The notes below the pieces were generated by a model, which had not been told where the DNA came from, did no database searches, and was given only the letters and a program-made list of their open reading frames with translations. This document shows, piece after piece, positions 29,141-38,369 of a stretch of 64,000 nt of DNA. The DNA is from Candidatus Finniella inopinata. GTDB lineage: Bacteria; Pseudomonadota; Alphaproteobacteria; Holosporales; Holosporaceae. The stretch spans positions 1 through 64,000 of the forward strand of contig CAMCZV010000002.1 of NCBI GenBank assembly GCA_945888455.1, read 5' to 3'. Position numbers and translations under genes: made by a program. Each line of letters starts with the position of its first letter. The stretch's first letter is position 1.

Positions 29141-29150
29141 CTCTGATTAG
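29067..29150 (+). pseudogene. Short open frame made by the accB tail duplicate
   Basis: The second copy reads in the accB frame from a new ATG (MAGKSGRV) for 27 codons and ends in QAFSD instead of QALVHID. It has no biotin site, so it is most likely a duplication remnant, not a working gene. It begins one base after the accB stop codon, without a separate ribosome binding site. Confidence 0.6.
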
Positions 29151-29208
29151 ACTATGGCTTCAGGGGCTCTAGAAAAAACATCAGGCGTAAAATCTAAGCA
29201 TCTCACCC

Positions 29209-30204
29209 CTAAAATGGAAAGTCTATTCTTGCAGTAAGAGAAATCCAGGAAATATTGCGTCCATGACTGTTGGGGCAGTTGCCCCCAGGGCGCTCTGCAG
29301 AGTGGTTCGCAGAGCATTGCGCCAAGGGGCCAATCGTTTCTTTTTCCGGATGAAGGATGTGCTGCATTTCAGCCACTTGATCCCCGCCTTGCCATTCTTG
29401 AAAATCTTTTATGCGGGCTCTAGGGGCTTGTTGTTGACTGTGTGTGGCCCGACGATGGCTGAAAAAGTCTGTGCGTGAAAATGTATCAATTTTGACATCG
29501 TCTGTTTTCGAGACCAGAGATTCCAGTCGTTTGTGAATATACAGCGGCAGGTCAAAAAAGATGGAATCACCTGCTGTGCGCACCATGGGGACAATGCTCC
29601 AATCAGAGGAGCCTTGGACCGTTTGTAAAAAATCATTGGAAACCTGGTACGATTCTGACCGAATCATGGGGCCAATGGTGGCGTGCAGGTTGGGCATTGT
29701 GGCCCCCAAGGCATACATTCGCGTTATGGTTTCCTCGATTACTCCGGAAACAGCCCCACGCCAACCTGCGTGAATGGCAGCAATCACTTTTGCAACCCGA
29801 TCATAAATCAAAATAGGCGCACAATCGGCGGTGATGATGCCAATGATGGCATGGGGATCGTTGGTGATTAGGGCATCGGCAGGCTGCAGAACAAGCCTTT
29901 GATCTCTGGGCAAAACCAGAACGCGATTGGTATGTTTTTGATTGCTCAGCCAGGCCATGCCGGTGAAATTTAATGCGGAAAGAGAGGTGGACGCAACGGT
30001 TTTGATCACAGCGCACCGGTCATGCTGGTTTGGGGTGGTGCTGCGGGATTGATCAGAGTCGACATTGGGGCATGATGCTTGTAACACAGCATGCTGTGAA
30101 TCACTTATGCCGCCACAAAGACCGAAAAACCCGTGCCGTATAGGCCAAAAGGCGTTTTGAGCAAAGAACGGAGGGGGCTTTTTTTCAGAAAGTAACGCGT
30201 GCAC
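29209..30204 (-). CDS. pgeF: Polyphenol oxidase / PgeF-YfiH family protein
   Basis: Multicopper-oxidase-like fold (DUF152) family; members act as purine nucleoside phosphorylase/adenosine deaminase or as peptidoglycan-editing factor. Conserved motifs are TADCAPI, IHAGWRG (the Cys/His metal site) and IGPMI. 331 residues from a GTG at 30204, against about 250 usually. Extra residues lie at the N-terminus and between SHRRATHS and HGRNISWISL, the two halves of the normal C-terminal SYRR..GRMAS motif. Begins 41 bases after trxA on the same strand. Confidence 0.9.
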   Translation of the reverse strand: MHALLSEKKPPPFFAQNAFWPIRHGFFGLCGGISDSQHAVLQASCPNVDSDQSRSTTPNQHDRCAVIKTVASTSLSALNFTGMAWLSNQKHTNRVLVLPRDQRLVLQPADALITNDPHAIIGIITADCAPILIYDRVAKVIAAIHAGWRGAVSGVIEETITRMYALGATMPNLHATIGPMIRSESYQVSNDFLQTVQGSSDWSIVPMVRTAGDSIFFDLPLYIHKRLESLVSKTDDVKIDTFSRTDFFSHRRATHSQQQAPRARIKDFQEWQGGDQVAEMQHILHPEKETIGPLAQCSANHSAERPGGNCPNSHGRNISWISLTARIDFPF

Positions 30205-30245
30205 TTAACACCTATCCCTTGTTTTTTGCACCCCCCACACCGTAT

Positions 30246-30587
30246 TTATAACGATGGACTTTGCACCGATGGATGATGGCGAGAAATCCAATTTTTTAAC
30301 TGCGTCAAGCTCTGAGCGCCCACTTGTGAAGCCGCCTGGTTGCCGTTGACAAAGAGTTTTAGGCAGGGGATGGAGGTGATTTCCTGGCCAGAGGCCAAAT
30401 CTGGTGCATCATCAATATTAACCTTGACCACGGATACAGAAAAGGATTGGTCTTGGGCCAATTGATCCAGAACAGGGTTCATGGCTTTACATGGACCGCA
30501 CCAAGGAGCCCAAAAATCCACCAATGTGAGGGCGTTTTTCGCCAAATGTGCGGCTAAATCAGCAGACGATGTCAGGGAAACAATCAT
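30246..30587 (-). CDS. trxA: Thioredoxin
   Basis: Cytoplasmic disulfide reductase. Active site WCGPCK in FWAPWCGPCKAMNPVL and cis-proline in TSIPCLKLFVNG. 113 residues, normal. Followed by pgeF in the same direction. The last ten residues extend past the usual fold. Confidence 0.95.
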   Translation of the reverse strand: MIVSLTSSADLAAHLAKNALTLVDFWAPWCGPCKAMNPVLDQLAQDQSFSVSVVKVNIDDAPDLASGQEITSIPCLKLFVNGNQAASQVGAQSLTQLKNWISRHHPSVQSPSL

Positions 30588-30710
30588 GGTTTTTACTCTG
30601 GTGCTTTTCTCTATGATACTGGATTTTTATTCTATAATCCATAGGGGTGGCTAGATAAAAAGATAAGAAAGGCCTGCAAAACGCGCGCTAGATACAGCAA
30701 GGAGGAATGA

Positions 30711-30895
30711 ATGGTTCGCCCTTGTTTTTCCCAAGGTTCAGAACAGAAAAAAGAGCCCATAGAAGAATGCAGTGAGGCAAGAGCAGGGCAGGGGGGGTGG
30801 CTCATGATTGACCCCTGTGGAAAAGAACCTATTGACCGTGCATCCAGGCTTGTGTTTTGGTATAATACACATTTAATTCAAAAATATGGATCGGT
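30711..30895 (+). other. Leader region of the truncated GDH gene with a strong ribosome binding site
   Basis: A consensus AAGGAGG five bases before the ATG at 30711 opens a frame of up to 143 codons that runs out of frame into the GDH gene. The first 60 codons lie before GDH and show no family features. A TATAAT at 30633-30638 lies upstream. This may be the remains of an earlier 5' end of the GDH gene or an unrelated small gene. The GDH frame itself has a stop at 30863. Confidence 0.35.
30858..30866 (+). promoter_or_regulatory. Extended -10 promoter for the GDH gene
   Basis: TGGTATAAT, an extended -10 element with a perfect TATAAT, 30 bases before the GDH ATG. No good -35 box at the proper distance. 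Confidence 0.45.
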
Positions 30896-33187
30896 ATGTT
30901 GGATCAACGCATTCTGGATTGTTATGCAAATTATGTTCATCAGGTTTTTTTACAAGAAAATCCGGGATGTGAAATCAATGCCGATCGTTCCGACCCCAGA
31001 GCCCGTCTGTATAGTGCGTGGAGAGAAAATCAACAGATTGCACAGCACATTATCGCCATGTTTCATCATAAATTTTCGCCCACCGCCCAAAGCGAGGCAA
31101 CGTCGGAACAGAAGACCATTTTGTCCGATGTGGATGAATTAAAAAAGGGTGATTTTGGCCCCATGATTTGCGCCATTGAACAAACGGTGCGGACCAATTT
31201 TTATTGCCCGGATGCCCAAGCCCTTGTGATCAAAATCGTACACGACAGTGGGGTTATTGAAATCTTTATGGATCATCCGGCATTTCAAGGGGTGATGTTA
31301 AAGGGGGCCATGATGGCGCGGGGAGGGCTGCGTTGGTCCGATCGTCAAGATTTTCGAACAGAATGTTGGCAATTGATGCAAACGCAAGTTTTGAAAAATA
31401 CGATTATTGTTCCATCTGGGTCCAAGGGGGCGTTTTTGCTAAAAGACGACAAGCTTTCCCCACTGCAGGCCTATGAAATGTTTGTCCACGGTGTTTTGGA
31501 TATATCCGATAATCTGGCGGGTAGAAGTGTGATTTCGCCCACAAATGTACGCTGTTATGATGGTCACGATTTTTACAATGTGGTGGCGGCCGATAAGGGG
31601 ACAGCCAGCTTTTCTGATTATGGTAACGCCATTGCATTGCGTTGCGGGTATTGGTTGGGAGATGCCTTTGCCTCTGGGGGGTCCAATGGATATAACCATA
31701 AAAATCTGGCCATTACATCACGTGGAGCTTGGGTCTCTATACGCCATCACTTGGCCAAACTGGGGTATGATGGGGCGCCCCCTTTGACAATGGTGGGTAT
31801 TGGGGATATGGGGGGGGATGTGTTTGGCAACGGCATGCTAGAGGACAGTAATGTGCAGCTGTTGGCAGCGTTTAATTATGAATCTATTTTTATTGACCCC
31901 AATCCTGACCCCGATGCCAGTTACCGCGAGCGGTGCCGGTTGTTTCACTTACCGGGTTCTCGCTGGTCAGATTATTCAGATTTTTCCTTGGGTGGCGCGG
32001 TGTACAGCCGTCATCAAGCGCAGATCGAGTTGTCAGAGCAGGCGTGTAAAATGCTGGGGCTGAGTTCTCGTTTCATCGGTCCAAATGATTTAATCAAAGA
32101 CATTTTGAAAATGCAGGTCGATGTATTGTTTTTAGGTGGAATAGGGACATTTGTTCAGGCGCAATCAGAAGAAAATGTCATGGATGCGGCCAATGCGGAA
32201 ACGCGGGTTTATGGCAAAGATCTACGCGCAAAAATCGTGGCCGAGGGGGCCAATTTGGGCATGACTCAGGCCGGACGCATCGAGTATGTTTTGGCAGGTG
32301 GTCTGTTAAACACAGATGCGGTGGATAATTGCGCAGGTGTGAATTGTTCCGACCATGAAATCAACATCAAGATTTTGTTGGATCAGGTTGTGCAACACGG
32401 CGATATCGATCAGTCAGAGCGCGCCCTTATATTGCAAGCCATCACCGAGGATGTCTGTACCCATGTGCTTCGGGAAAATGCTTGGCAAAATTTGGCACTG
32501 ACTTTTTCTGCCCTGGGGGATCAATCGGTGATTTTGGATCGTACCGTTGGCTTTTTGCAGGCGTACAGGGCCACCTGTTTTGTGGCAGACGATGGTTTGG
32601 ATGCGTTGTTGGATGGGTTGCAGGGGCGAAAAAAGGATGCAGGTGTAACCAGGCCAGAGATGGCGGTTGTTTTGGCCTATGTCAAACGGTATTTAAGGAG
32701 CGTTTTAGAGAAAATGGACTTGTCTGAATTGGGGGAAGAAGATGTTGTGCGTTATTTTCCCAGAGCCATACAAGAGCGTTTTTCCTCGTTCTTAAAAGAT
32801 CACTTCTTGTTTTCAGAGATCAAAATAACCATGCTCGTGAATCGGTTTGTGGATTTATTGGGTCCTATAGAGCTGTTCTCTCTTGTGCAAGAATTGGGCG
32901 TTTCTGTGATGGATTCTGTTCGCGCATTGGTGATGCTGGATCATCAGATTAATGGCCATCGAATGGGGCAAAAAATTGTTGGAACAATGGGGGATCTGGC
33001 CGCTGCGCTTTTGCTGATGGGGCTGTATCGTGATGTTGTGCGTGGTGGATTAGGGCATTGGGCAAAAAACTGGAAAATTGACCCCGAATATGTCGTTTCT
33101 GTTAAGGATGCTGTAAGAGACGTTGGTCTGTGGGGCCAGTATCAGGCTGCGCTGTCTGTGGTAACGGATACGCCCATAAGGCTATAG
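30896..33187 (+). CDS. NAD-glutamate dehydrogenase, large type, N-terminal half missing
   Basis: Matches the C-terminal catalytic half of the 180-kDa NAD-GDH that deaminates glutamate to 2-oxoglutarate. Seen: VRTNFY, ARGGLRWSDR, VLKNTIIVPSGSKGAF (substrate lysine region), NHKNLAITSRGAW, MVGIGDMGGDVFGNGML (nucleotide fold) and EGANLGMTQAGRIEY. 763 residues against about 1,600 in complete enzymes; the ACT-like and regulatory N-terminal region is gone. An in-frame stop at 30863 rules out a longer start. The remaining frame is undamaged, so it may be a working minimal enzyme. Compared with the family, the segment RQDFRTECWQLMQTQ is slightly divergent. Confidence 0.88.
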   Translation: MLDQRILDCYANYVHQVFLQENPGCEINADRSDPRARLYSAWRENQQIAQHIIAMFHHKFSPTAQSEATSEQKTILSDVDELKKGDFGPMICAIEQTVRTNFYCPDAQALVIKIVHDSGVIEIFMDHPAFQGVMLKGAMMARGGLRWSDRQDFRTECWQLMQTQVLKNTIIVPSGSKGAFLLKDDKLSPLQAYEMFVHGVLDISDNLAGRSVISPTNVRCYDGHDFYNVVAADKGTASFSDYGNAIALRCGYWLGDAFASGGSNGYNHKNLAITSRGAWVSIRHHLAKLGYDGAPPLTMVGIGDMGGDVFGNGMLEDSNVQLLAAFNYESIFIDPNPDPDASYRERCRLFHLPGSRWSDYSDFSLGGAVYSRHQAQIELSEQACKMLGLSSRFIGPNDLIKDILKMQVDVLFLGGIGTFVQAQSEENVMDAANAETRVYGKDLRAKIVAEGANLGMTQAGRIEYVLAGGLLNTDAVDNCAGVNCSDHEINIKILLDQVVQHGDIDQSERALILQAITEDVCTHVLRENAWQNLALTFSALGDQSVILDRTVGFLQAYRATCFVADDGLDALLDGLQGRKKDAGVTRPEMAVVLAYVKRYLRSVLEKMDLSELGEEDVVRYFPRAIQERFSSFLKDHFLFSEIKITMLVNRFVDLLGPIELFSLVQELGVSVMDSVRALVMLDHQINGHRMGQKIVGTMGDLAAALLLMGLYRDVVRGGLGHWAKNWKIDPEYVVSVKDAVRDVGLWGQYQAALSVVTDTPIRL

Positions 33188-33307
33188 CGGGTTTCGGCGC
33201 GCGCGCCCCTTGCGTCTTCAACCTCTTGTCAGTAAAATAGCACGGTATAGACGTTGAAATTCCTTTGACCCTTTTTCCATCATCTTTATTAAAGTTTTTT
33301 TATTTAT

Positions 33308-34585
33308 ATGCATTTACGTGAAATTAAAGCAAAGTCTCCTGTTGAATTATTGAGATTGGCTGAGACTCTTGGTCTGGATAGTGCCGTGGACATGAAGCGT
33401 CGCGATTTGATTTTTGGAATTTTGCAAAGGAAATCTGAGCAGAATATGGCCATTACAGCAGAGGGGGTTCTGGAAATTTTGCCCGATGGGTTTGGGTTTT
33501 TACGATCGGCATCATCCAATTATTTGGCTGCATCAGACGATGTGTATGTCACTGTTCAGCAAATTAAATCAATGCATTTGAAAAAAGGTGATGTTTTAGA
33601 GGGGTTGATCAAGGCACCCAAGGAGGGAGAGCGCTATTTTTCGTTTACCAAGATTACGAAGATTAATTTTTCAGATCCTCACATGTTGCGCAATCGGATA
33701 CCATTTGATCAGTTGACGCCTTTGTTTCCCACAAGAAAAATCACGCTAGAGGCCCCCGAGGGGGTGGATCCAAAAAACAAAGATTTGACTTTGCGCGTAA
33801 CGGATTTGATTGCCCCCATAGGGTTTGGCCAGCGCGGTTTGATTGTCGCACCGCCTAGAACTGGGAAAACCGTGATTTTGCAAACGTTGATTAAGTCCAT
33901 AATGCATCATCACCCAGAAGTGCACTTGATTGTTTTGCTGATCGACGAGCGTCCAGAAGAGGTGACAGAAATGTCACGCACCGTCAAGAATGGCGAAGTG
34001 ATTAGTTCGACCTTTGATGAGCCTGCTGCCCGGCATGTTCAGGTGGCGGAAATGGTCATTGAAAAGGCAAAGCGCTTGGTAGAGGCCAAAAAAGATGTGG
34101 TGATCTTTTTGGATTCCATTACCCGTTTGGCCAGAGCGTACAATACGGTTGTGCCTTCATCGGGAAAAGTCTTGACAGGGGGTGTGGATGCCAGCGCCTT
34201 GCAAAAGCCAAAGCGTTTGTTTGGGGCGGCTAGAAATGTTGAGGAGGGGGGATCGCTGACCATCATCGGTACGGCATTGGTGGATACAGGGTCCAGGATG
34301 GATGAGGTTGTGTTTGAGGAGTTCAAAGGAACAGGCAACTCTGAGTTGATCTTGGATCGCAAGTTGGCGGATAAGCGGACTTTTCCAGCCATTGATATTA
34401 CGCGATCAGGGACAAGAAGAGAGGAGCTGTTGGTTGACCCTGCCAAGTTGCAGCGCAAATGGCTGCTGAGAAGGGCGTTAAGCCCCATGAGCGCTGCAGA
34501 AGCCACTGACTTTTTGCTAGAGCGTCTGAAAATGACAAAGAATAATGATGACTTTCTAGACAGCATTAATCGTCCGTCGGTTTAG
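33308..34585 (+). CDS. rho: Transcription termination factor Rho
   Basis: Hexameric RNA helicase that ends transcription. N-terminal helical part, cold-shock-type RNA-binding domain with [16 protein letters not shown], Walker A APPRTGKT, Walker [17 protein letters not shown] and the Q/R-loop regions [20 protein letters not shown]. 425 residues, normal. ATG at 33308; upstream TTGACC at 33263 may be part of its promoter. It stands directly before the detached ribosomal operon. Confidence 0.97.
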   Translation: MHLREIKAKSPVELLRLAETLGLDSAVDMKRRDLIFGILQRKSEQNMAITAEGVLEILPDGFGFLRSASSNYLAASDDVYVTVQQIKSMHLKKGDVLEGLIKAPKEGERYFSFTKITKINFSDPHMLRNRIPFDQLTPLFPTRKITLEAPEGVDPKNKDLTLRVTDLIAPIGFGQRGLIVAPPRTGKTVILQTLIKSIMHHHPEVHLIVLLIDERPEEVTEMSRTVKNGEVISSTFDEPAARHVQVAEMVIEKAKRLVEAKKDVVIFLDSITRLARAYNTVVPSSGKVLTGGVDASALQKPKRLFGAARNVEEGGSLTIIGTALVDTGSRMDEVVFEEFKGTGNSELILDRKLADKRTFPAIDITRSGTRREELLVDPAKLQRKWLLRRALSPMSAAEATDFLLERLKMTKNNDDFLDSINRPSV

Positions 34586-34666
34586 AATTGGGGCATGTTC
34601 TGTTAGGATTGGTTTCAGATTCCCACCCAACAGAGCAAGTGTGTTGGATAAAAGGTGGATAGGGGG

Positions 34667-34695
34667 TTGTCAAAAAGTTTATGACGCGGTATGAT
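34667..34695 (+). promoter_or_regulatory. Promoter of the rpsC-rplR operon
   Basis: TTGTCA, exactly 17 bases, TATGAT, ending 32 bases before rpsC. It gives this operon fragment its own transcription start. Confidence 0.7.
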
Positions 34696-34727
34696 GGTTT
34701 AACAATTACGATGGCGTTGTAACCAAA

Positions 34728-35405
34728 ATGGGACAAAAAGCAGATCCAATAGGTCTTCGACTTGGGATTAATAAAACGTGGGATTCTGCATGGTATTCTA
34801 AAAAGAACTATGCTGCATTTGTTCAAAAAGATATTGAAATTCGCAAATTCGTCGAAAAGAACCTTCAGGGCGCCGGATTGACTCGGGTTTTAATTGAAAG
34901 GCCAGGTACAAAGCCAAAAGTGACCGTATTCTCGTCACGACCAGGTGTGGTGATTGGCAAGAAAGGGTCTGGGGTGGATCAGCTGTTGGAAAAAATGAAA
35001 AAAGCCATCGATGTTGACTGCTCTTTTAATATCGTAGAAGTTAGAAAACCGGAGCTTCAAGCGCATTATGTTGCCAATGATATTGCGCAGCAAATGGAAC
35101 GTCGCGTTTTTTACAAAAGAGCAATGAGGAAGGCGATTCAGTCGGCCCTGAAAATGGGCGCAAAAGGAATTCGAATCAACTGTTCTGGACGGTTGGGTGG
35201 TATTGAAATTGCGAGAACAGAGTGGTATTTTGAGGGTCGCGTTCCTTTGCACTCTTTGCGTGCGGACATTGATTTTGCCTCTAGCGTTTCCCACACTGTC
35301 AGCGGTGCCTGCGGGGTAAAGGTTTGGATTTACAGAGGAGACATTTTAGATTCCTTGGAATCTTCAGGTGTGGACAAGCGGTTAGAATCTTCTAAAAAGT
35401 GGTGA
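34728..35405 (+). CDS. rpsC: Ribosomal protein uS3
   Basis: Small-subunit protein with a KH domain: MGQKADPIGLRLGINKTWDS at the start, VVIGKKGSGVDQL in the KH fold, GRLGGIEIARTEWY in the C-terminal domain. 225 residues. First gene of the fragment; rplV, rpsS and the rest of the S10 part are not upstream. Confidence 0.98.
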   Translation: MGQKADPIGLRLGINKTWDSAWYSKKNYAAFVQKDIEIRKFVEKNLQGAGLTRVLIERPGTKPKVTVFSSRPGVVIGKKGSGVDQLLEKMKKAIDVDCSFNIVEVRKPELQAHYVANDIAQQMERRVFYKRAMRKAIQSALKMGAKGIRINCSGRLGGIEIARTEWYFEGRVPLHSLRADIDFASSVSHTVSGACGVKVWIYRGDILDSLESSGVDKRLESSKKW

Positions 35406-35417
35406 GGAGTACGAAAC

Positions 35418-35837
35418 ATGTTAATGCCTAGAAAAACAAAGCATAGAAAGCTTTTTAAGGGTAAAATTCACGGGGAAGCCACCCAGGGTTCCGATATTGT
35501 TTTTGGGCAATATGGTTTGCAGGCTTTGGCGCCAGATCGTATTACAGCTCGGCAGATTGAGTCTGCTCGTAGGTCCATTAGTCGCCACGTCAAGCGTATG
35601 GGGCAAGTTTGGGTCAGAATGTTCCCCGATGTTCCTGTTACTTCGAAGCCTGCAGAGGTTCGTATGGGCAGCGGTAAGGGAAGCATTGATTATTGGGCTT
35701 GTCGTATAAAGCCAGGTCGAATTTTGTTTGAGATTGGTGGGGTTCCTATGGAGCTGGCTCAGGAAGCTTTTCGATTGGCTTCTCGCAAGTTGCCCATTGA
35801 TACACGCTTTGTTCAGCGCAGTTCTAGGGGCGGTTAA
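35418..35837 (+). CDS. rplP: Ribosomal protein uL16
   Basis: Large-subunit protein near the peptidyl-transferase centre. [19 protein letters not shown] opening and [25 protein letters not shown] are diagnostic. 139 residues. GAGGAG precedes the ATG; 12 bases after rpsC. Confidence 0.98.
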   Translation: MLMPRKTKHRKLFKGKIHGEATQGSDIVFGQYGLQALAPDRITARQIESARRSISRHVKRMGQVWVRMFPDVPVTSKPAEVRMGSGKGSIDYWACRIKPGRILFEIGGVPMELAQEAFRLASRKLPIDTRFVQRSSRGG

Positions 35838-35866
35838 TCGTTAATATTAAATTAATGGGGGCGGGT

Positions 35867-36076
35867 ATGAAGAAAGAATCATTTGCCGATATTCAAAAAA
35901 TGTCAATTCAGGATATTAAGAAATCTATTGTTGATAGAAGAAGATGTTTGTTCCAATTGAGAATGAACAGTGGAGCCGAGGGTTTTCGGTCCAGTGATGT
36001 GAGTTTGTCCAAAAGAGATATTGCGCGATTCAAAACAGCGCTCTCTGAAAAGTTCAGAAAGGAGGCTAAGCACTAA
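35867..36076 (+). CDS. rpmC: Ribosomal protein uL29
   Basis: Small helical protein at the polypeptide exit. [28 protein letters not shown] and the basic helical tail fit L29. I prefer the ATG at 35867 (MKKESF); one at 35855 adds four residues. About 69 residues. The AAAGGAGG inside its last codons serves rpsQ. Confidence 0.93.
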   Translation: MKKESFADIQKMSIQDIKKSIVDRRRCLFQLRMNSGAEGFRSSDVSLSKRDIARFKTALSEKFRKEAKH

Positions 36077-36080
36077 TAAA

Positions 36081-36329
36081 ATGCCAAGACGTGTTTTAAG
36101 TGGGAAGGTTGTTGGTCATAAAATGAACAAGACCGCTATGGTTAGGGTAAGCAGAGTAAGTCGCCACCCTATTTACAAGAAAGATGTTATCGTTTTTAAA
36201 AAATATGCTGCTCACGATGAGAACAATGCGTATGGTGAGGGGGCCTGGGTTTCCATCCGCGAAACACGTCCTTTGTCCAAGACAAAGCATTGGGAGATTG
36301 TTGGTCTGGCAGATGGAGGCCTTCAATGA
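36081..36329 (+). CDS. rpsQ: Ribosomal protein uS17
   Basis: 16S rRNA-binding OB-fold protein: [26 protein letters not shown] and [16 protein letters not shown] are family blocks. 82 residues from the ATG at 36081, four bases after rpmC. Overlaps rplN by ATGA. Confidence 0.97.
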   Translation: MPRRVLSGKVVGHKMNKTAMVRVSRVSRHPIYKKDVIVFKKYAAHDENNAYGEGAWVSIRETRPLSKTKHWEIVGLADGGLQ

Positions 36330-36691
36330 TATGTATGCAGACACGTTTAAAGGTTGCCGATAATACTGGAGCCAAAGAAGTTATGTGCATTAAAGTTTTG
36401 GGTGGATCTCATCGAAACTTTGCATTTACCGGGGACGTTATTGTTGTATCCATCAAAGATGCAAGCCCCACATCCAAAGTCAAAAAAGGAACGGTTCAAA
36501 AAGCAGTGATCGTTAGAACGTCAAAGGGGATCCAGCGTCCAGATGGCTCTAAGATTATTTTTGATGAAAATGCCGTTGTTTTGATTAAGCCAACGGGAGA
36601 ACCCTTGGGGACACGCATTTTTGGCCCAGTTCCCAGAGAGCTTGGTGTTTCTTATTCAAAGATTGTTTCTCTTGCGCCGGAGGTGTATTGA
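36326..36691 (+). CDS. rplN: Ribosomal protein uL14
   Basis: Large-subunit protein: [20 protein letters not shown] start, IKVLGGSHR, and [11 protein letters not shown] near the end. 121 residues from the ATG at 36326, which overlaps the rpsQ stop as ATGA. The stop overlaps the rplX start as TGATG. Confidence 0.97.
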   Translation: MICMQTRLKVADNTGAKEVMCIKVLGGSHRNFAFTGDVIVVSIKDASPTSKVKKGTVQKAVIVRTSKGIQRPDGSKIIFDENAVVLIKPTGEPLGTRIFGPVPRELGVSYSKIVSLAPEVY

Positions 36692-37035
36692 TGGCCTGGA
36701 AGTTAAAAAAAGGCGATGACGTTTTTGTCGTTGCAGGAGACCACAAAGGATCTAAGGGGAAAATTTCCTTGGTAGATCGTAAGAAAAACAGAGTTATAGT
36801 TGATGGAGTGAATGTCGTTTCTCGCCACGTAAAGCCATCTATGCAAAATCCAGAGGGCGGAGTCGTTAAAAAAGAAGCTTCTATTCATATATCCAATGTT
36901 GCTCTGGTTGCCCCAGGTACAGGTGAGTCATTTCATTGGTCCAAAAAAATGACGACCAAGATTGGTTTTCGTTTTGAATCCGATGTAAAAGTTCGATATG
37001 CTAAGAGAGATGGATCCGTTTTAGGCGTTGTCTAA
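36691..37035 (+). CDS. rplX: Ribosomal protein uL24
   Basis: Assembly initiator of the large subunit, KOW motif near residues 7-33 (KGDDVFVVAGDHKGSKGKI) and DGVNVVSRHVKPSMQNPEGGVVKKEA. 114 residues from the ATG at 36691; overlaps the rplN stop. A TTG one codon earlier is less likely. Confidence 0.96.
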   Translation: MAWKLKKGDDVFVVAGDHKGSKGKISLVDRKKNRVIVDGVNVVSRHVKPSMQNPEGGVVKKEASIHISNVALVAPGTGESFHWSKKMTTKIGFRFESDVKVRYAKRDGSVLGVV

Positions 37036-37090
37036 TGTTGATTGTATGATAATTGTCGTTTAAAGTGATAGAGTTCAATAAGGATATGAC

Positions 37091-37648
37091 ATGAGCGAAA
37101 ATAATTCGAAACCCCAAATTAGGTCTCTTTATGAAACCAAAATTCGGGAATCATTGATGAAAAAAATGGGGTATAAAAACATTCACTCCGTTCCTAATTT
37201 GGAAAAAATAGTGATTAATATGGGGCTGGGAAGGAGAATGCAAGAAAAAAGCATTCTTGAGGCCGCTGTCGAGGGGTTAGCTGATATATCTGGTCAAAAA
37301 CCTTGTATAACAAAAGCAAAGCAGTCCATAGCTGGTTTTAAAATCAGAGAGGGGATGAATTTGGGAGCCAAGGTCACTTTGCGTGGCAATAGAATGTATG
37401 AGTTTTTGGAGAGGTTGGTTAATATCGCTATGCCTAGAATCCGTGACTTTAGGGGATTGTCTGGCAAGAGTTTTGATGGCCATGGAAATTTTTCAATGGG
37501 CGTTAAAGAGTATTATATTTTTCATGAAATAAAGTACGATAAAATTAATGATATTTTAGGTATGGATATTATTTTTGTTACAAGTGCAAAATCCAATCAG
37601 GATGGAAAAGCGCTGTTAGAAGAATTCGGTCTTCCATTTTACAATTAG
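37091..37648 (+). CDS. rplE: Ribosomal protein uL5
   Basis: 5S rRNA-binding protein: RSLYETKIRESLMKKMGYKN, VPNLEKIVINMGLG, KPCITKAKQSIAGFKIREGM and FDGHGNFSMGVKEYYIF. 185 residues. AAGGAT precedes the ATG. 55-base gap after rplX. Confidence 0.98.
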   Translation: MSENNSKPQIRSLYETKIRESLMKKMGYKNIHSVPNLEKIVINMGLGRRMQEKSILEAAVEGLADISGQKPCITKAKQSIAGFKIREGMNLGAKVTLRGNRMYEFLERLVNIAMPRIRDFRGLSGKSFDGHGNFSMGVKEYYIFHEIKYDKINDILGMDIIFVTSAKSNQDGKALLEEFGLPFYN

Positions 37649-37657
37649 GAGGTTATA

Positions 37658-37963
37658 GTGGCGAGAAAGGGATTGTTGGAAAGCAACCAAAGAAAAAAAA
37701 ATCTAGTTGCTGATTATGCAAGTAAAAGAAAAGAACTGAAAAGTCAGATTATGAACAGAGACAGTTCGGTAGAGCAACGATTTGAGGCTTCTATAAAGCT
37801 TTCCAAAATACCACGTAGCTCTTCTAAAGTTCGTGTTCGTAACAGATGTGCAGAGACGGGAAGACCTAGAGGTGTTTATAGATTCTGCGGTCTATCTCGT
37901 GTTGTTTTAAGGCAAATGGCGGTTCACGCTTTTCTGCCTGGTATTCGTCGATCTAGTTGGTAG
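37658..37963 (+). CDS. rpsN: Ribosomal protein uS14
   Basis: S14 of the zinc-free long type: SNQRKKNLVADYASKRKELK and NRCAETGRPRGVYRFCGLSRVVLRQMA. 101 residues. Starts at GTG with AGGAGG seven bases upstream. Confidence 0.97.
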   Translation: MARKGLLESNQRKKNLVADYASKRKELKSQIMNRDSSVEQRFEASIKLSKIPRSSSKVRVRNRCAETGRPRGVYRFCGLSRVVLRQMAVHAFLPGIRRSSW

Positions 37964-37971
37964 GAGGAAAA

Positions 37972-38367
37972 ATGTTTACAGATCCAGTGGGAGATATGGT
38001 CTCCCGTATTCGAAATGCTCAAATGAGAAGCAAGCCCTTTGCTGTTGTTCCTCATTCTAAATTAAAAGAGCAAATATTAGAAGCATTGCTGAGAGAGGGG
38101 TATATACGAGGATTTGATTTGGAAAATCCGAATACTCTTGAAAAAGCTTTGAAAGTTCACATCAAGTATTTCTCTGGAAATCCTGTGATTCGAGAAATAA
38201 AACGCATTTCTAAGCCAAGTATAAAAGTTTACTCCTCAATACGGAATATGAAGCCCGTTGGAAATGGATTAGGAAACGCTATTCTTACAACCTCCAAGGG
38301 TGTTTTGTCTGATCGAGAAGCTAGGGCAAGTCATGTGGGTGGAAAAATTTTATTAACAGTGAGGTAG
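37972..38367 (+). CDS. rpsH: Ribosomal protein uS8
   Basis: MFTDPVGDMVSRIRNAQM opening and KGVLSDREARASHVGGKIL closing block. 131 residues. The ATG at 37972 has AGGAGG four bases upstream and begins eight bases after rpsN. Confidence 0.97.
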   Translation: MFTDPVGDMVSRIRNAQMRSKPFAVVPHSKLKEQILEALLREGYIRGFDLENPNTLEKALKVHIKYFSGNPVIREIKRISKPSIKVYSSIRNMKPVGNGLGNAILTTSKGVLSDREARASHVGGKILLTVR

Positions 38368-38369
38368 TT

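Noticed and set aside
30711-31142. 143-codon gene before GDH
   Set aside because: Despite the strong ribosome binding site, more than half of it runs out of frame inside GDH; kept only as a leader region.
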